From: Telopea speciosissima
Lineage: Eukaryota > Streptophyta > Magnoliopsida > Proteales > Proteaceae
Assembly: GCF_018873765.1 (NCBI RefSeq)
Contig: NC_057917.1
Span: 60,012,464-60,076,463 of the forward strand
Direction: 5' to 3'
DNA length: 64,000 nt
The stretch's first letter is position 1; each line of letters begins with the position of its first letter. Both the position numbers and the translations under genes were made by a program. Below, piece after piece: positions 48,941 through 60,568 of this stretch. The notes under the pieces were generated by a model. That model searched no databases, was not told where the DNA came from, and saw only the letters and a list, made by a program, of their open reading frames with translations.

Positions 48941-51002
48941 ACTCAAAACACATCAAACTTCATTTCTTTCTCTTCACTAACACTTTCTAACTTCTCCTAA
49001 GGTTATTCTAGGGTTCCTATAACACTACTAAGAGCTCAAATCATAAGATCCACTCCTCCACATCTAAAGTAAGTATTCTAAACTTAGAACTTTTGTACAT
49101 TTTTTTTGTTTTTCTTCTCAAAACCTAATTATGGCTCAGCATTTTTCCTAGATTTTAGATAAGTATTTACTCTTTTAGTCCATTAACATGTATTTCTTTT
49201 ATTCTTTGTTGAACTTTATGCATTTCTTATATTTTCTTCCTTTCATCTTAGGTTTTCGCTAAGGTACATTGTTGATTCTTATCTATCATTGTGTATGTGC
49301 TAGGTCTTAATATTAATTATTATTTTTGTTCATTTTAAACATAGTACAGTGTTAATCATAAGATTACCTAGTTCTTAATATTTTCTTATTAAGTTTTTAA
49401 AGTTTACTCTATGTTTTGCACGTGTTCTATCTAATGCTATATTAATGTACTATAATTCTTATATAATTACCTTCTCTCCTTATACTACCCTTTTTTTTTT
49501 TGTGGTTGCATCTATTTATACGTATATTGGAGTCTAAACAGATTTTATATATTCCAAATGTATTCCTACAAAATTAGTTTACCTAGATATATTGATAGGC
49601 TTCCTACCTTAGTACTTAATAGATTTAACAATCTTACCTCAAATTTTGTTGTTGTCCTAGACTTTACCTAAATAATTTTCTTCTTAAATTTGCAGCATTT
49701 ACCATAAATGACTGTAACTCAAGGCCGTAGAGGGAGAGGTAGAGGTATAGCGACAGTTCCAGCTGAATTCAACCCAAGGATCTTCCTGAAAGTGGAAGAA
49801 GAAAGGAATGTAGTCTTGGTTGACCATATCCCATTCAAGGTCCAGGAAAGATTTGAGAAACTAAGGTAGTTATCCATGCTACAACCGGAGAGACATTGCT
49901 ACCCTCGATTGGTGCGATTCTTTTTGAGCAATCAATCTTACCGGTATGAAGGAAAAGAGTTCATCATCAACTCTTATGTGAAAGACATGCCCATCTCTTT
50001 CAGCACAGCCCGATTAGCTAATATTCAGAAGATATCTTATGAAGGGGAGTGGAGGTATCTTGCCCTCCAGTCTTGATGCATACGAGTTCTGGTGATGAAG
50101 AACAGGAATGGGTATATTCACTAATGACAGTTACATGAGAGGATGAAATCGAGTTGGACTTGCTTCCATCGGCCGTGTCTTATCTAGAATTTGTGGACCT
50201 GATGTAGTAGAGAAGAGTGCTCACGGACCGAGTTGTCCACACACGAGATCCTTGCCACATCTTGTCTCTATACAGGATACCGGAGGCGCCTTCGTGATGC
50301 CATCGTGCGTACCGTGGCACGCCGCATGATAACCCTGGGCGTGGAAATGCATTCTGGGGAGGCTACTCACCAAGGTATTTCCCGGATTTGGTGTCAACCT
50401 ATTGAATGAGGAGGCTTCGGGGGTGAAGTCGTCGAAGATCAACCGGATTACCCCAGTGAAGATGGGTATAGAACTTCCACCTTTTTCTCCGAGCTTGTCA
50501 TCCCCGACCGCACCGTAGTGCGGACTACGATCTGCCGAGGATGCTACTAGAGAGAGGACATACAGAGGCACACGAGATCCACCTCCTCCTCCTCAACACC
50601 CTTCACGGTCATGCGGGTGCTTCTTCCTCGTCTGTTGCGGCTGTTCCTGCAGATGGTACTCCCTGGGACACAGCTCTTTAGCCGGTTTGAGGGCTTAGAG
50701 AGATCCATAGCATAGGGATTTGATGGCATGAGGAAAGACTTCACTCATGTTAGCAGCCGTGTCTAGGTAGTGGAGACAAAGTTGGGTTAGTGCAGATCCT
50801 GGGACCTGTGGGTTATGGGCCCACCACCACCACAGTAGTGATGACTTATACATCCCAGTCTAGCTTTTACTTTACTTTCCTCAGTTGTTCTTTGTTGAAC
50901 CTTGTACTTAAAGTCTGTAAAAACTTGTAACCATTGTACTGAAGACTCAGCTTATTTATAAAGTTTTTAATTTCTATTTAATCTCTTGTGTTGTACAATA
51001 AA
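48941..51002 (+). pseudogene. Antisense transcription unit inside the gypsy element
   Basis: Downstream of a TATA box lie a C/T-rich leader, a donor AAA|GTAAGT at 49069, an acceptor TTTGCAG ending 49695, and then an ATG at 49708. The frame starts MTVTQGRRGRGRG, continues FNPRIFLKVEEERNVVLVDH, and meets a TAG at 49867. It resumes in the same frame with HCYPRLVRFFLSNQSYRYEG and VKDMPISFSTARLANIQKI to a TGA at 50074. Further protein-like but frame-broken sequence runs to about 50770. AATAAA lies at 50997. The (Y)PxLVRxFFxN ... VKxxxIxF layout recalls plant retrotransposon-associated proteins encoded by extra or antisense ORFs, but I cannot name the family. The unit is now defective. Confidence 0.5.
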
Positions 51003-51181
51003 ATTTTTTTATTTTATTTTATTTAATTAATATATTTATTTATTTTTTAGTTGTAGCTTTTAGTTGAAGCTTTTATTTATCCTAAGTAGACTCACCTTCA
51101 GATCAATGAGTCTAAGAGCTGCTGTACTATGAACTTGATTGTAAATAGGAGTAGAGCACAAAGGCTCTGATACCACTTAAA

Positions 51182-52878
51182 TGTCACACCCCGGCCCGGT
51201 TATTAAGGGCCAAGTGTGGCGGGATGTCTCTGACATCCAACCAATCCCCAAGGATCACAAGTGCAATACCCTATTCACAATCATTGCTCACGATACGAGA
51301 TTCGAGAGCAGCGGAAACAATTTAATTAATAGAGATAACATCATTAGTAAGAGAAGTCTAAATGATATTTCATTTATATAAATGATAAGGCTTGTGATAC
51401 AACTATACAGTTCTCAAAGGTACTACAGAGTAAAAGTTTACAAGAAACTATTCTATAACTATATGAAGCATTTATAAAGCATAAAAGAGTGGGGAGGTAG
51501 CCTGGACTATCAGGCCAAGATCAGGAGGTTGCCCAATCATCACGTGCGCACGAAGTATCGTGCACTTCAAACTCCAGCGCCGCAAATCCAACATTAGAAG
51601 TAACTAAATCACCTGAAAAATAAGGATATCCACAGGGGTGAGCTCTCAACTGAGCCCAGTAAGGGGGGTACAAGCATACAAACACAATAAATCCATGATG
51701 CATGTGCTCAACTAACATGTTCCTAGCACAGATACTAAGTCTCATGGGGTATAAGTACTACTACTAGTGGTAGATGCTAACCTCGGTCCCGGAACTAACC
51801 CTTCGGTCACCCGAGCGAAACCATTCTACCACGGTGAGGACCCGCCGTTGGAACTAACACATCGGACCGACGGACCCCAAATGACCAACCCCGCCTGTTT
51901 ATTCCCACAGCGGAATTAGGGACCCGCTAACATGGGGCGAGAAGATGGCATCCCGGAACTAACACATCGGTCTCGCCACGGGTTGTCCAACACCTTTCCC
52001 CCTGTTAGTAGGGGCGCAGTACTGGGTAATGAATATCAACCTAGCCCAGTGCAGTCTAAACATGATGAGGCAAGCATGATCTGAGTTATAATTTACCGAA
52101 TTCCATCGTCATAAATTCACATCATATAAATAATCAATGCAAATGCAATGCAGTATGCCTTTGTGCAACCTATTTTACATGCAGTCTAATGCATTAAATA
52201 AAAGCTAGAAAACTACATGTTCCAGGTATAGAGGTAATGATGCATGAGCATGGCATTCAGCATAAAATTGAAATTAATATGATAAACACGCAGGAAATTA
52301 AGGTCGAATCCCCTTACCTGTAATTGTAGCTAGCCTAGGTGAATAAACTCCAATAGGCAGGCAAGAACAGACCAAGACAGTCCTAAATATGAGACAAGAA
52401 TATTATAGATTAGTTATAAACGTTATATAAATATATTTTAAATTATACTTACATAGGGGGAGGTCCTGCAGCCTGTCCAGCCAGCAGACCCGACACAGGT
52501 AGCTCTGGTGCGGGGTCCCACAAGGTAAAAATTACTATTCTGCCCCTAATACACTAATTAATTAAAAATACAACATACATACATATAAAATGGGATTCTT
52601 ACCTGGGATTCGGCCTAAGACAGAGAGAGGCTTCGCAGGCCATCAATCCAGCATGCCACGCTTATGTGTTGTCTTCCGCTAGACACCTCAGACTCATTTA
52701 AGGCCACGGTAGTTGGCTGATCGGAATGCCTTTACAGACGAGTCATGAGATAGGTCTGAATTTCTTAATCAAGACGGCCCACAACTTAGAGGCTAGTATG
52801 GCCAAAGTTGAACCATAACTTGAAATCACACAGATTCCAAAAGTTCAAATTTATTCAAAAATTTGACCGGGTTTCACA
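51182..52878 (-). repeat. 5' LTR of the gypsy element
   Basis: TGTCAC start and TTTCACA end on the plus strand, with the PBS directly to its left. The TSD GAAGC follows at 52879-52883. Confidence 0.9.
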
Positions 52879-53769
52879 GAAGCAATATCTGTAGTAAACT
52901 GGAATCAGTAACAGTCCAATAACCAAATTGGACCAGCACCAATGTGAACCAGTAACAGCACCAAATATCAGACCAGAACAAAGAATGTATTTCACAATAG
53001 GAGAAATTTTGCAAAATTCTCATGACAGTCCGCAAGTGTAAATTTGAAATCTGTCTTCAAACTCTCAACAGAACTGTACTCATGAGAGACCATAGAGGAC
53101 AAACAGTGATGGATCTTCCTCAACCGAACTTTGATCAAGCTGAAAATTTAGGGTTGGGTTCCCAACTCCAAACCCTTTTGAATGCAACCAATAGCAGTAC
53201 GTATTAACAGCTATGGCATGGAAATCAAATACTGAAATCAATCTGGGTGGACTCTGCAGAACCAGGTCTGTTAATGGTGTTGTAACTCAACACAGAGGTT
53301 ATCTTTCAAGGTTCTCAAAACCAATGGAAGTGTGAACAATTCCCAAAGTTTCAGGCCAAAAGACTCAAGGAAGAGGGAGTTCCGACACCTCTTTCCATAG
53401 CCCAAAGGCCCCAAACTAATGGGAATAGAGAAGCAGCAGAATACTAAAAAATCAGGAGAAAAAAAAAATGATGGAGCAAGCTGACCTGTTTCAGCCATAG
53501 AACACAGAAAGGAAGCTTGAAATAATACATAGAAACAGAGAAATTAGAGTTTTCTCAAACACAACTAAATTAATTCAACACACGCAGATCAGATCACACA
53601 GATCAGATTGCAGCAACAGATCAGGCCCCTTATTAGTTTGCTTTTAACTAACAAGAGATCACATCACTAGCACTCGCAGCAATGGTTGCACACACCACCT
53701 GTCAGTACTGAAGAATCTCAAACCAGAATCAATAGTAACTGTATACTGTATACAACACAGATTAATAAC

Positions 53770-53781
53770 GCTTTGATACCA
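53770..53781 (-). other. Primer binding site of the copia element
   Basis: TGGTATCAAAGC on the minus strand, one mismatch from the initiator-Met complement TGGTATCAGAGC, directly beside the right LTR. Confidence 0.85.
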
Positions 53782-53938
53782 TGTAACGGAATCACAACAG
53801 TATTAACCAGTATCTAAGTATGAAGAAGAAGAGAGCAGATCAATTTGGGAAGAGAATACCCTAATCAGCTGCTAGGAATATATTTACAACAATGTTATTC
53901 TGTAAATTTCAAGTAAGCCCCTGACTTATGTGTATTTA

Positions 53939-55438
53939 TGTTGGGGAATTGCTCAATCATAAGCTCACATTCCCAAATTGTTAACAACTTAGTTTTGATA
54001 ATAACAAATGCTTGAATGTACTTAATATTTATGTGAAGCCTTGTAGTCACTAATAGTACATCATTGAGAGCAACAAGACTTGAATAAGAATCAAGATTGT
54101 GAAGATAAGACAAATCAAGCTTAGCAAGACAAGCTTCTCAAGTAAAGACAAGTTAAGAACAACGTAAAGTTTCAAGACAAGGTCTCAAGACAAGTCGAGG
54201 CAAAGACAAGAACAAGACAAGTACAAGACAAGTCAAAGTCTCAAGGAAAGACATGCTCATGTGCACAAAGATCACTTTAGAACATTTGCACACACACTTG
54301 CATTGTATGCATACATTTTTACATGGACATTACCTAGACAACCCAAGGACCCGTGAAAACTGAAAAGACCAAAAATAGGTCTAAAGACCGTTGGTGCAAA
54401 AGCTCCAAGCCAAAATAGGCACAACAGGGCAAGAAAAGCATCAACCGGTCTGACCAGTTAATGGCAAAAATGCATTGCCTTTAACCGGGCTGACAGAGGT
54501 TGGGAACGGATCAAACCGGTTGCCCCAACCAGCTGGAGAAAGTCCAACCGGATCCCCAACGGCTAGTCTAACCGGTTTGACCGGTTCATGAAAAGGTTGA
54601 CTGGTACAGCTAAAAAGTGAGTTATTTGACCGTTAAATATTCAAATCTCTCACCACTTTTGGCTATAAATAGGCCAATAAAAGACAAACTCTACACACTA
54701 TTCAAGGCATTGAATACCACTCTTGGAAGAGACTTTGAAATAGCCTTTTGATCATTATTCTATTAATTTTGAGTTGAGAGCCTCAATTATAACATCTTGA
54801 TTGGATTCAACCCGCTCCATTGAAGGCTTGCATTGAAGCAATTGATCCTTCACATTAAAGAAGTCTTTGAAGAAATCCCTTATTGGCTGCATACCTACAT
54901 CTTCACATCATTTTGCAAAGGGAATTTTTTCTCCATATAGGTAACATTGTTCATCAACCATTTCTTCATTGATTTAAAATTTGATTCTGAGTGTTGATCT
55001 AAGAGTTGGATCAACTCTTGATCAAACTAAGGGTGCATCATTTGATCATCCTAGATTGTACTTAGGTGGTTGCATGGATCCTCTTATCCTCAAAAGAGTT
55101 GCACAGATCCTCTTATCCTTAAAAGAGTTACACGGATCCTCTTATCCTTAAAAGATTATGGATTCTCTTATCCTTAAAAGAGTGTAAATGATTCTCTTGT
55201 CCAGTAACAAGATTGTGTAAATGTGTTGTTTCCTACCTACTGTATTGAAAGGAAATATCTAGTGGAATTCTCTCAAGTGTTGGGAGGAGTAGACGTAGAC
55301 TCTTAAAGTCGAACCACTATAAATCTTGTCTCTTGTGGGTTGTTTATTGCTTTTAATTTTTAATTGTGCAATTAATTTTGAAAAAGGACACAATCCACTA
55401 GATACAACCTATTCACCCCCCCTCTAGGTTGTTTCACG
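53939..55438 (+). mobile_element. 1.5-kb solo LTR inside the copia 5' LTR
   Basis: It begins TGTTGGGGAATT, ends GTTTCACG, and is flanked by ATTTA (53934-53938, 55439-55443), which restores the host LTR when removed. A TATA box GGCTATAAATAGG at about 54661 sets plus orientation. U3 holds many ACCGGTTTGACCGGTT-like words (54450-54590). The C-run CACCCCCCCTCTAGGTTG near the 3' end resembles SIRE/Maximus-type copia LTRs. No internal domain. Terminal CG rather than CA is odd. Confidence 0.75.
55077..55190. repeat. ~30-bp tandem repeat in the solo LTR
   Basis: Four to five copies of a unit containing ATCCTCTTATCCT(C/T)AAAAG, decaying towards the right. Confidence 0.85.
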
Positions 55439-55720
55439 ATTTACACATAAGCGCTTGAATGAAAACTATAATTACAGAAAACCCCCTGTGACACATAATT
55501 TAAGTCCTAACAACCCACTCATTACAAACACAAATCCCATAAAATTTCAAAATTAAATGATTTCATTCTAGGTGGTAAGCAAGCATGCAGTAAACCAATT
55601 TTAAATGAAATTACAAGCAATTAACAAACGAAATAAAGATTACAGCACCAATATCAGAAAGTTTAATCTGGAATATGTTAAGATCCTAGAGAGAGAATTA
55701 TTCATGACACCAAACAAATA

Positions 55721-56895
55721 ACAACAACAACCATAACCTTATCTCAACTAAATGGGGTCGGCTACATGGATCCGAAGAGGCTGCGAAAGTAATAGAAATA
55801 GGAGAAGTAAAAATAAAAAATAAAAAAAGGAGTAAAAGGATAAAATAAAGTTACTAAAGGAAAAAGTCTAAGCAGCAGTCAAAGCAGTATCCTAGGAACA
55901 TCTCCCTATAAGGGATCGGCTACACGGGTCCTTGTCCTCCAAACAACTCTATCCACGGTCATACTAGGGTCAAGCCCTACCACATGCATATCCTTTCTTA
56001 CCATTTGTCCAATAGTCATTTTAGGCCTACCCCTACCTCTTTTAGCTCCTTCAAACTGAATCTGATCACTCCTCCTTACTGGTGCATCCATGGGTCTCCG
56101 TTGGACATGACCATACCACCTCAAGCAGCTCTCACGGAGCTTGTCCTGGATTGGTGCAACTCCAATTTGGTTCTAATACAATCATTCCTTACTTTATCTC
56201 TCCTGGTCTTGCCGCACATCCTCCTCAACATCCTCATCTCCGCTACACTCATCTTATCTATATTACTCTTCTTAACAGCCCAACATTCCGCCCCATATAT
56301 CATTGCAAGTCTTATTACTGGCCTATAGAATTTCCCCTTAAGCTTACTAGGGATGCGTTTGTCATATAAAACTCCTGATGCACCTCTCCACTTCATCCAT
56401 CCTACTTTTATTCTATGTGAAACATCATCCTCTATATCACCCTACTCCTGATGCACCTCTCCACTTCATCCATCCTACTTTAATTCTATGTGAAACATCA
56501 TCCTCTATATCACCCTCATTGTTAATGGTTGACCCTAGGTATCTAAAGTATTCACTTGGTAGTATCTCTTGCTCCTCGAGCTTCACCACATCATCACCTC
56601 TCCTGGTTTTGACTGAAGTTACATATCATATTTCTGTCTTTGTTCTGCTTAACTTAAAACCTCTTGATTCCAAGCAAGATCTCCATAACTCTAACTTTGC
56701 GTTAATCCCCTCCACTGTCTCGTCTATCAAAACAATATCATCAGCGAAAAGCATACACCAAGGGACCTCATCTTGGATATGCCTGGTTAAATCATCCATG
56801 ATGAGTGCAAACAAATAAGGGCTTAGTGCAATGGTAATGTTGAATTGTTGACACCATCTTATAAAATGGATCAACTTTTCTTTAAGGGAGGGGAG
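55721..56895 (-). mobile_element. 5'-truncated RTE-type LINE
   Basis: Minus-strand frames give, in order, reverse transcriptase ([20 protein letters not shown], then the catalytic FADDIVLID, then SRTKTE), the thumb/C-terminal part ([38 protein letters not shown]), and the tail (RWYGHVQRRPMDAPVRR, RGRGRPK, DRVVWRTRTRVADPL). This is the plant RTE clade. The 3' UTR runs through GTAGCCGACCCCATTTAG to a GTTGTTGTTGTT tail at 55721-55730. The endonuclease and N-terminal RT are missing, and the frame is broken by a 73-bp duplication. Confidence 0.9.
56371..56516. repeat. 73-bp tandem duplication in the RTE coding region
   Basis: Copies 56371-56443 and 56444-56516 differ by about one base. The unit is not a multiple of three, so it breaks the reading frame. 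Confidence 0.9.
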
Positions 56896-56943
56896 GTCTT
56901 GGCATACCTTGGATTAATAAATATTACAAACTTCAACAATACT

Positions 56944-57113
56944 AGAGGGAGGGCCTTGGCGCAATGGTAATGTTGCTCCATTGCGACCTGGCGGTTGTCA
57001 GTTTAATTTGGGAAACAGTCTTTCCGCGAAGCAGGGGTAAGGCTGTGTATGCATCTGCCCCTCCCCAGACCCCGCAGTGGCAGGAGCCTCGTGCAATGGG
57101 TATACCTTTTTTT
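56944..57113 (+). mobile_element. Au-type SINE
   Basis: The same consensus blocks as 44136-44304 (CTTGGCGCAATGGTAATGTT, GGGGTAAGGCTGTG, CCCCAGACCCCGCAGTGG, GGGTATACC then T-run). An imperfect 18-bp TSD (16/18) lies at 56926-56943 and 57114-57131. It is older than the 44136 copy judging by TSD decay and a degraded B box. Confidence 0.9.
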
Positions 57114-57131
57114 ACAAACATTAACAATACT

Positions 57132-58095
57132 GGGGTAACCAGGAATTAGAAGTAATAACTTGCATTTGCTGCAAAAGAGACAAAGCAGAACTGGTTATAG
57201 TACATAATGAGAAGTATCAACTTCTTCCAAAACCTAAATCCTATTTTCCTTTCACATTGCATGCATTATAAAATTCCTAGTTAGTAGTGAGATTCTTGCT
57301 CATATATTTTTCCAGGGCAGATACCGCTACTAACCTTTGTACGACTATTAATCATGCAAAACAGTCAAATTACCTAACACACTGCCTGGGAGAGTGCACC
57401 ATCCAGAAAATACAAGTCCTCTTTGAGTTGAATTACCAATTCAATTAAACAGAGGCCACGCTTACCAAATGGCTATAGTTTTTAACTGGAGACAAACTGA
57501 TACTTGTGTTGCCCTCTCAACTGATTGAATATGAATATATATTGTGGAAAATGCAAATCTTAATGCTAAGTTTTCAACTGTTGGAGACAAGCTGATACTT
57601 GTTATCCCTCAAGTTCGAAAGAGAATATAGACAGTAAACAACTCTAATTATTTGGTTCAATCATCAAATGCCAGGTCTTTGAACATGTACTCAGCCACGT
57701 TCACAGTGATGATTTGTGAATAGCCTTAAACTTCATACCTCAAATTCCTTGTAATCGCACCACTTCCTTAAACTGAAAATCAACAAAAGACCTGAGCCAA
57801 TGTTGTGAAAAACAAAACCAACTGAAGAGTAGAAGTGGGCCATCCCTCCTCTATCATGAGAATGTGTATGGAGGTAAAGTAGCAGAAACTCATCATTAAT
57901 GATCACAGAGGCATTTACTCATGCACTTTGACCATAATTAATTTTAGGAAGTGGAAATGCAAAATATTAAACACAAGGAAGATGTGACCTGAATTCGAGG
58001 GTGAATTAGTTTGAGATTTAAGGTTTAGTCAATAGGTTCTAACCGATCAAAAAACATAGTAAAGTCATTATATTGGCTATCTCATCTACATCTTA
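57132..58095. other. Intergenic, no gene recognised
   Basis: A+T-rich spacer without clear coding or repeat ends. Confidence 0.45.
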
Positions 58096-58099
58096 TGCT

Positions 58100-59160
58100 T
58101 TAAGTGAAAAACATAAGAAACTTCTTAATTGGTGACACCATTCCGCTGATCCACTCATTCAGCGGGTAAGTGAGGGACAACTTGTCTCTGGAGGTAGCAA
58201 CCTGGTCATACACCCAAGAAAGCAGAAACCAAATAAAAATGATTTGAACTATTTTGATAAAAGAAGCAAGTAATATACTTGCTCCTACCAAGAATTAGTT
58301 ATAAGGATTCTAATGTTACGAATTGCTTGGTTTATTCGTGCAGAAAATCAAAACCAGGGATTCATAATGTACACTCCTGAATCCTGATTAATCCTCCTTT
58401 GTTCAGAACTTGGAGCCAGTTGGATCAAAGCATCTTCTTCAGATGGCTGACAAAACGAGGAGCTTCGACCTGCTGCTGGGAAAAACACTGTTGAACCAAG
58501 TAAGGGACTTTGAAATAATAACAAATTACTTTGTTTAGTAATGCAGAGACTAATAAGTATAACATTCATTACGTGCAATTGCATTCCCATGCACTCTGAA
58601 ACCTAAACAGAGAAGGAGAACAAGAAAATAATAAAAAAAGGGAAACAAATGGACGTAGAAGTGAGGAGAAGAGTAGGAAAGATTCTAACTTACACAAGTT
58701 AGAGAAGGCAGGAGGAACCCACCCCCCCTGGCTCCAAAATATAAATAAATAAATAAGACACTTGGCTTGCACGTACCTGGTTGCAGCCTTTTTGCCTCGG
58801 ATTATGGAAGAGTGATTGCCAGAGAAGTGGAAGTTGGTGAAAGAATAATCGTTCCTCTGATTCATCCAAAAATGAAATAAACTAAAATCGTTCCTTTTCT
58901 TAAGTTTGAAGCCAGAGTTGATGGGGATGCATTGCCACTGATGCCGTAGGACTGCACCACAGTTGATGGCTCCTAATGTTTCATAAGGGCCAGACATGAT
59001 TGATCATGCCATCAGGCCCACCAAATCCAAGGAGAGATGGAGAAACTTGAAGGAAGAAGAGCACGGACATGGATGGAGGAGCGCCAAAGAGAGCCAGGAA
59101 GAGATGGGAAGGAAGTAGAGATGAAGCACAGAGAGAGAAGTTAGGGTTCCAATGTAGTAA
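58100..59160 (-). other. Possible unrecognised minus-strand transcription unit
   Basis: A C/T-rich leader-like stretch (59150-59040) precedes an open frame starting MSGPYETLGAINCGAV (from 58997). It stays open to a good donor CAACCAG|GTACGT near 58777. An acceptor TTCAACAG near 58487 precedes a second open stretch (VFFPAAGRSSSFCQPSEEDA). A third protein-like stretch at 58291-58100 includes LLSWVYDQVATSRDKLSL. The phases of the first two do not join cleanly, and I recognise no family. It could be a non-coding RNA, a decayed gene or chance. Confidence 0.25.
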
Positions 59161-59378
59161 CAAAGAAAATTTGACAAAAAAATTAAATTAACTGAGGCTC
59201 ACCACAGCAACCAAGCTTGCAAGGCCTCCAACATTATATTAGATTAAATTTGACTGGGAGGTGGGGTGCACCAAACTCATTCTCCTATTTGCATATCCAG
59301 TAACATAGTTGTAAACAAACCAAGGCAAGCATTTCTGCCTCAACATTCATTACTTTCTACGTTTTGACAAGAAGCCTC

Positions 59379-59486
59379 TCCTTTGAATTGAATAATGGTT
59401 TTGATAAAATATTTTTACCTTTGAACTGAACATTGGCCTTGATAAATTTACCTTTGCACTGAATATTGGTTTTGATAAAATATTTT
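59379..59486. repeat. Three tandem copies of a ~36-bp unit
   Basis: Three successive copies of CCTTTG..CTGAA.ATTGG..TTGATAAA-like sequence, with short length differences. Confidence 0.75.
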
Positions 59487-59489
59487 GTA

Positions 59490-60560
59490 TTTTAACACCA
59501 ACTTGGGAATTTACTGGTCCATTACTTGCATCATAACTTATCACTAACCTAAGCAAATCAAGAACAGGTCAATGAATCAAAGCATTGAAATTATAAAATA
59601 AGAACAACAGTACGGAACCTCCAATCCTTTGTATTCCAACATCAAATGCCATCAAGGTCTTCCAACAATATTTAATTGAAAATATTTTCACAATTTGGGT
59701 ATATATTTTTTAGTAAGACTCGATCTCACTACTTTTTCAAAATGGAACTCAGGGCCTCCAGTTTTTTTTGTAAATGCTATATAAACCTACCATCAAACAA
59801 ATAGAAAGGAGAAACCAACCTTAACAAGAACAGGAGAAGTACTTGTGAAACTCATATAAATACAATGGTATCTCTAAAAGATAAGAAAATAGGAAAAGCA
59901 GCTTTAGGATGTGATTACAACAGGCATAACGCTCAGGTGCCAGAATGATCAAACAAATGCACATAAAGTTGAGTTATGCAGCAACGAGTCAGATAACAAT
60001 CAAGAAAATAGCACATAATCTCTTCTAAATAAAATGAAAACACATAACCAAATCAAATCTACCCTGGACATATTGAAAGAGAAAATAAGCAATTGCCGTG
60101 ATTGGCTTTCCTTTCCTGTCATGATCAAGGACCTGCATTCAGCATATGTCAGAGTTCCACTTGTCCGTATCCTGGAGATATATTTTCAAATTACCACAAA
60201 CACTGGCTATGGCTTCAATGCTGGAATATTGGTTCACGGAATTTCCATTGTCTTCAAAGTTTGCCAGTGTACACTTCTGTGGCTTTGCCTGCACCCTGCC
60301 AGTAATTAGCTGGAGAAATAAATTGTTGCACAGATTCACAACTGAAAGTTTTTTCTTCGATATTCTGAATTTTCTACTTATCCTTCAGGGAACTGAAAGC
60401 TTTCTCCGGTTAAAGTAATGACAGAGGTGTCTTGGCCACTGATGGAAGAGATTGGGAAATTGAAGTCAGGGATTTTCAGAGGCATAGAGGTTTTGGAACC
60501 AAGGTTTCTGAGGTTAGATAAGATGCCAGGGCTCAAGTATACCCACAAGAAGAAGAACGG
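59490..60560. other. Spacer with overlapping unrecognised open frames
   Basis: Both strands are open across 60034-60560: plus 60418-60639 starting MTEVSWPLMEEIGK, and minus 60692-60378 containing FPISSISGQDTSVITLTGES. I cannot choose a strand or name a family. It may be the remnant of a gene cut by the insertion at 60569. Confidence 0.3.
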
Positions 60561-60568
60561 GCAACTAA

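Larger units (their letters stand above)
45871..52878 (-). mobile_element. Non-autonomous Ty3/gypsy-type LTR retrotransposon
   Basis: The LTRs are 45871-47546 (1,676 bp) and 51182-52878 (1,697 bp), both TGTCACACCCCG...GGTTTCACA on the plus strand. The perfect 5-bp TSD is GAAGC (45866-45870, 52879-52883). On the minus strand the PBS TGGTATCAGAGC (51175-51164) adjoins the 5' LTR and a purine-rich GGTTGGGAGAA adjoins the 3' LTR. A short minus-strand frame at 47540-47672 ends in CINFEDEILIRLGEC, the C-terminal motif of many plant gypsy polyproteins. Each LTR carries three spaced copies of a GGAACTAAC(A/C)C motif. The internal part (3,635 bp) has no recognisable gag, protease, RT or integrase, so it needs helpers. 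LTR and PPT style recall Tekay-like chromoviruses, but lineage is unproven. Confidence 0.88.
39300..55512 (-). mobile_element. Ty1/copia retrotransposon, heavily nested
   Basis: A minus-strand copia element whose own length, with inserts removed, is about 5 kb. LTRs are 39300-39531 and 53782-55512 (the latter interrupted at 53939-55443). Flanks GCCCA and ACCCA are a likely 5-bp TSD. The polypurine tract TTGAGGGGGAG adjoins the left LTR. The PBS TGGTATCAAAGC (53781-53770) adjoins the right LTR and matches initiator tRNA-Met. Order on the minus strand: gag (45490-44890, zinc-knuckle remnant), integrase (GIIHQTTCLYSPQQNG at about 44400, then IPMIFWGDVLTACYLIN), reverse transcriptase (WKMTMDIEMDAFHSRQTWELV; HKAIYGLKQS | PRAWFAKFNKVV, split by inserts; YVDD region near 40440) and RNase H (ARSNAKGEYRTMA near 39870). 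Many stops and frameshifts: it is dead. Confidence 0.92.

Noticed and set aside
55077..55190. CRISPR-like array of ~30-bp repeats
   Set aside because: The copies are contiguous with no unique spacers and lie inside a plant LTR; it is a minisatellite.
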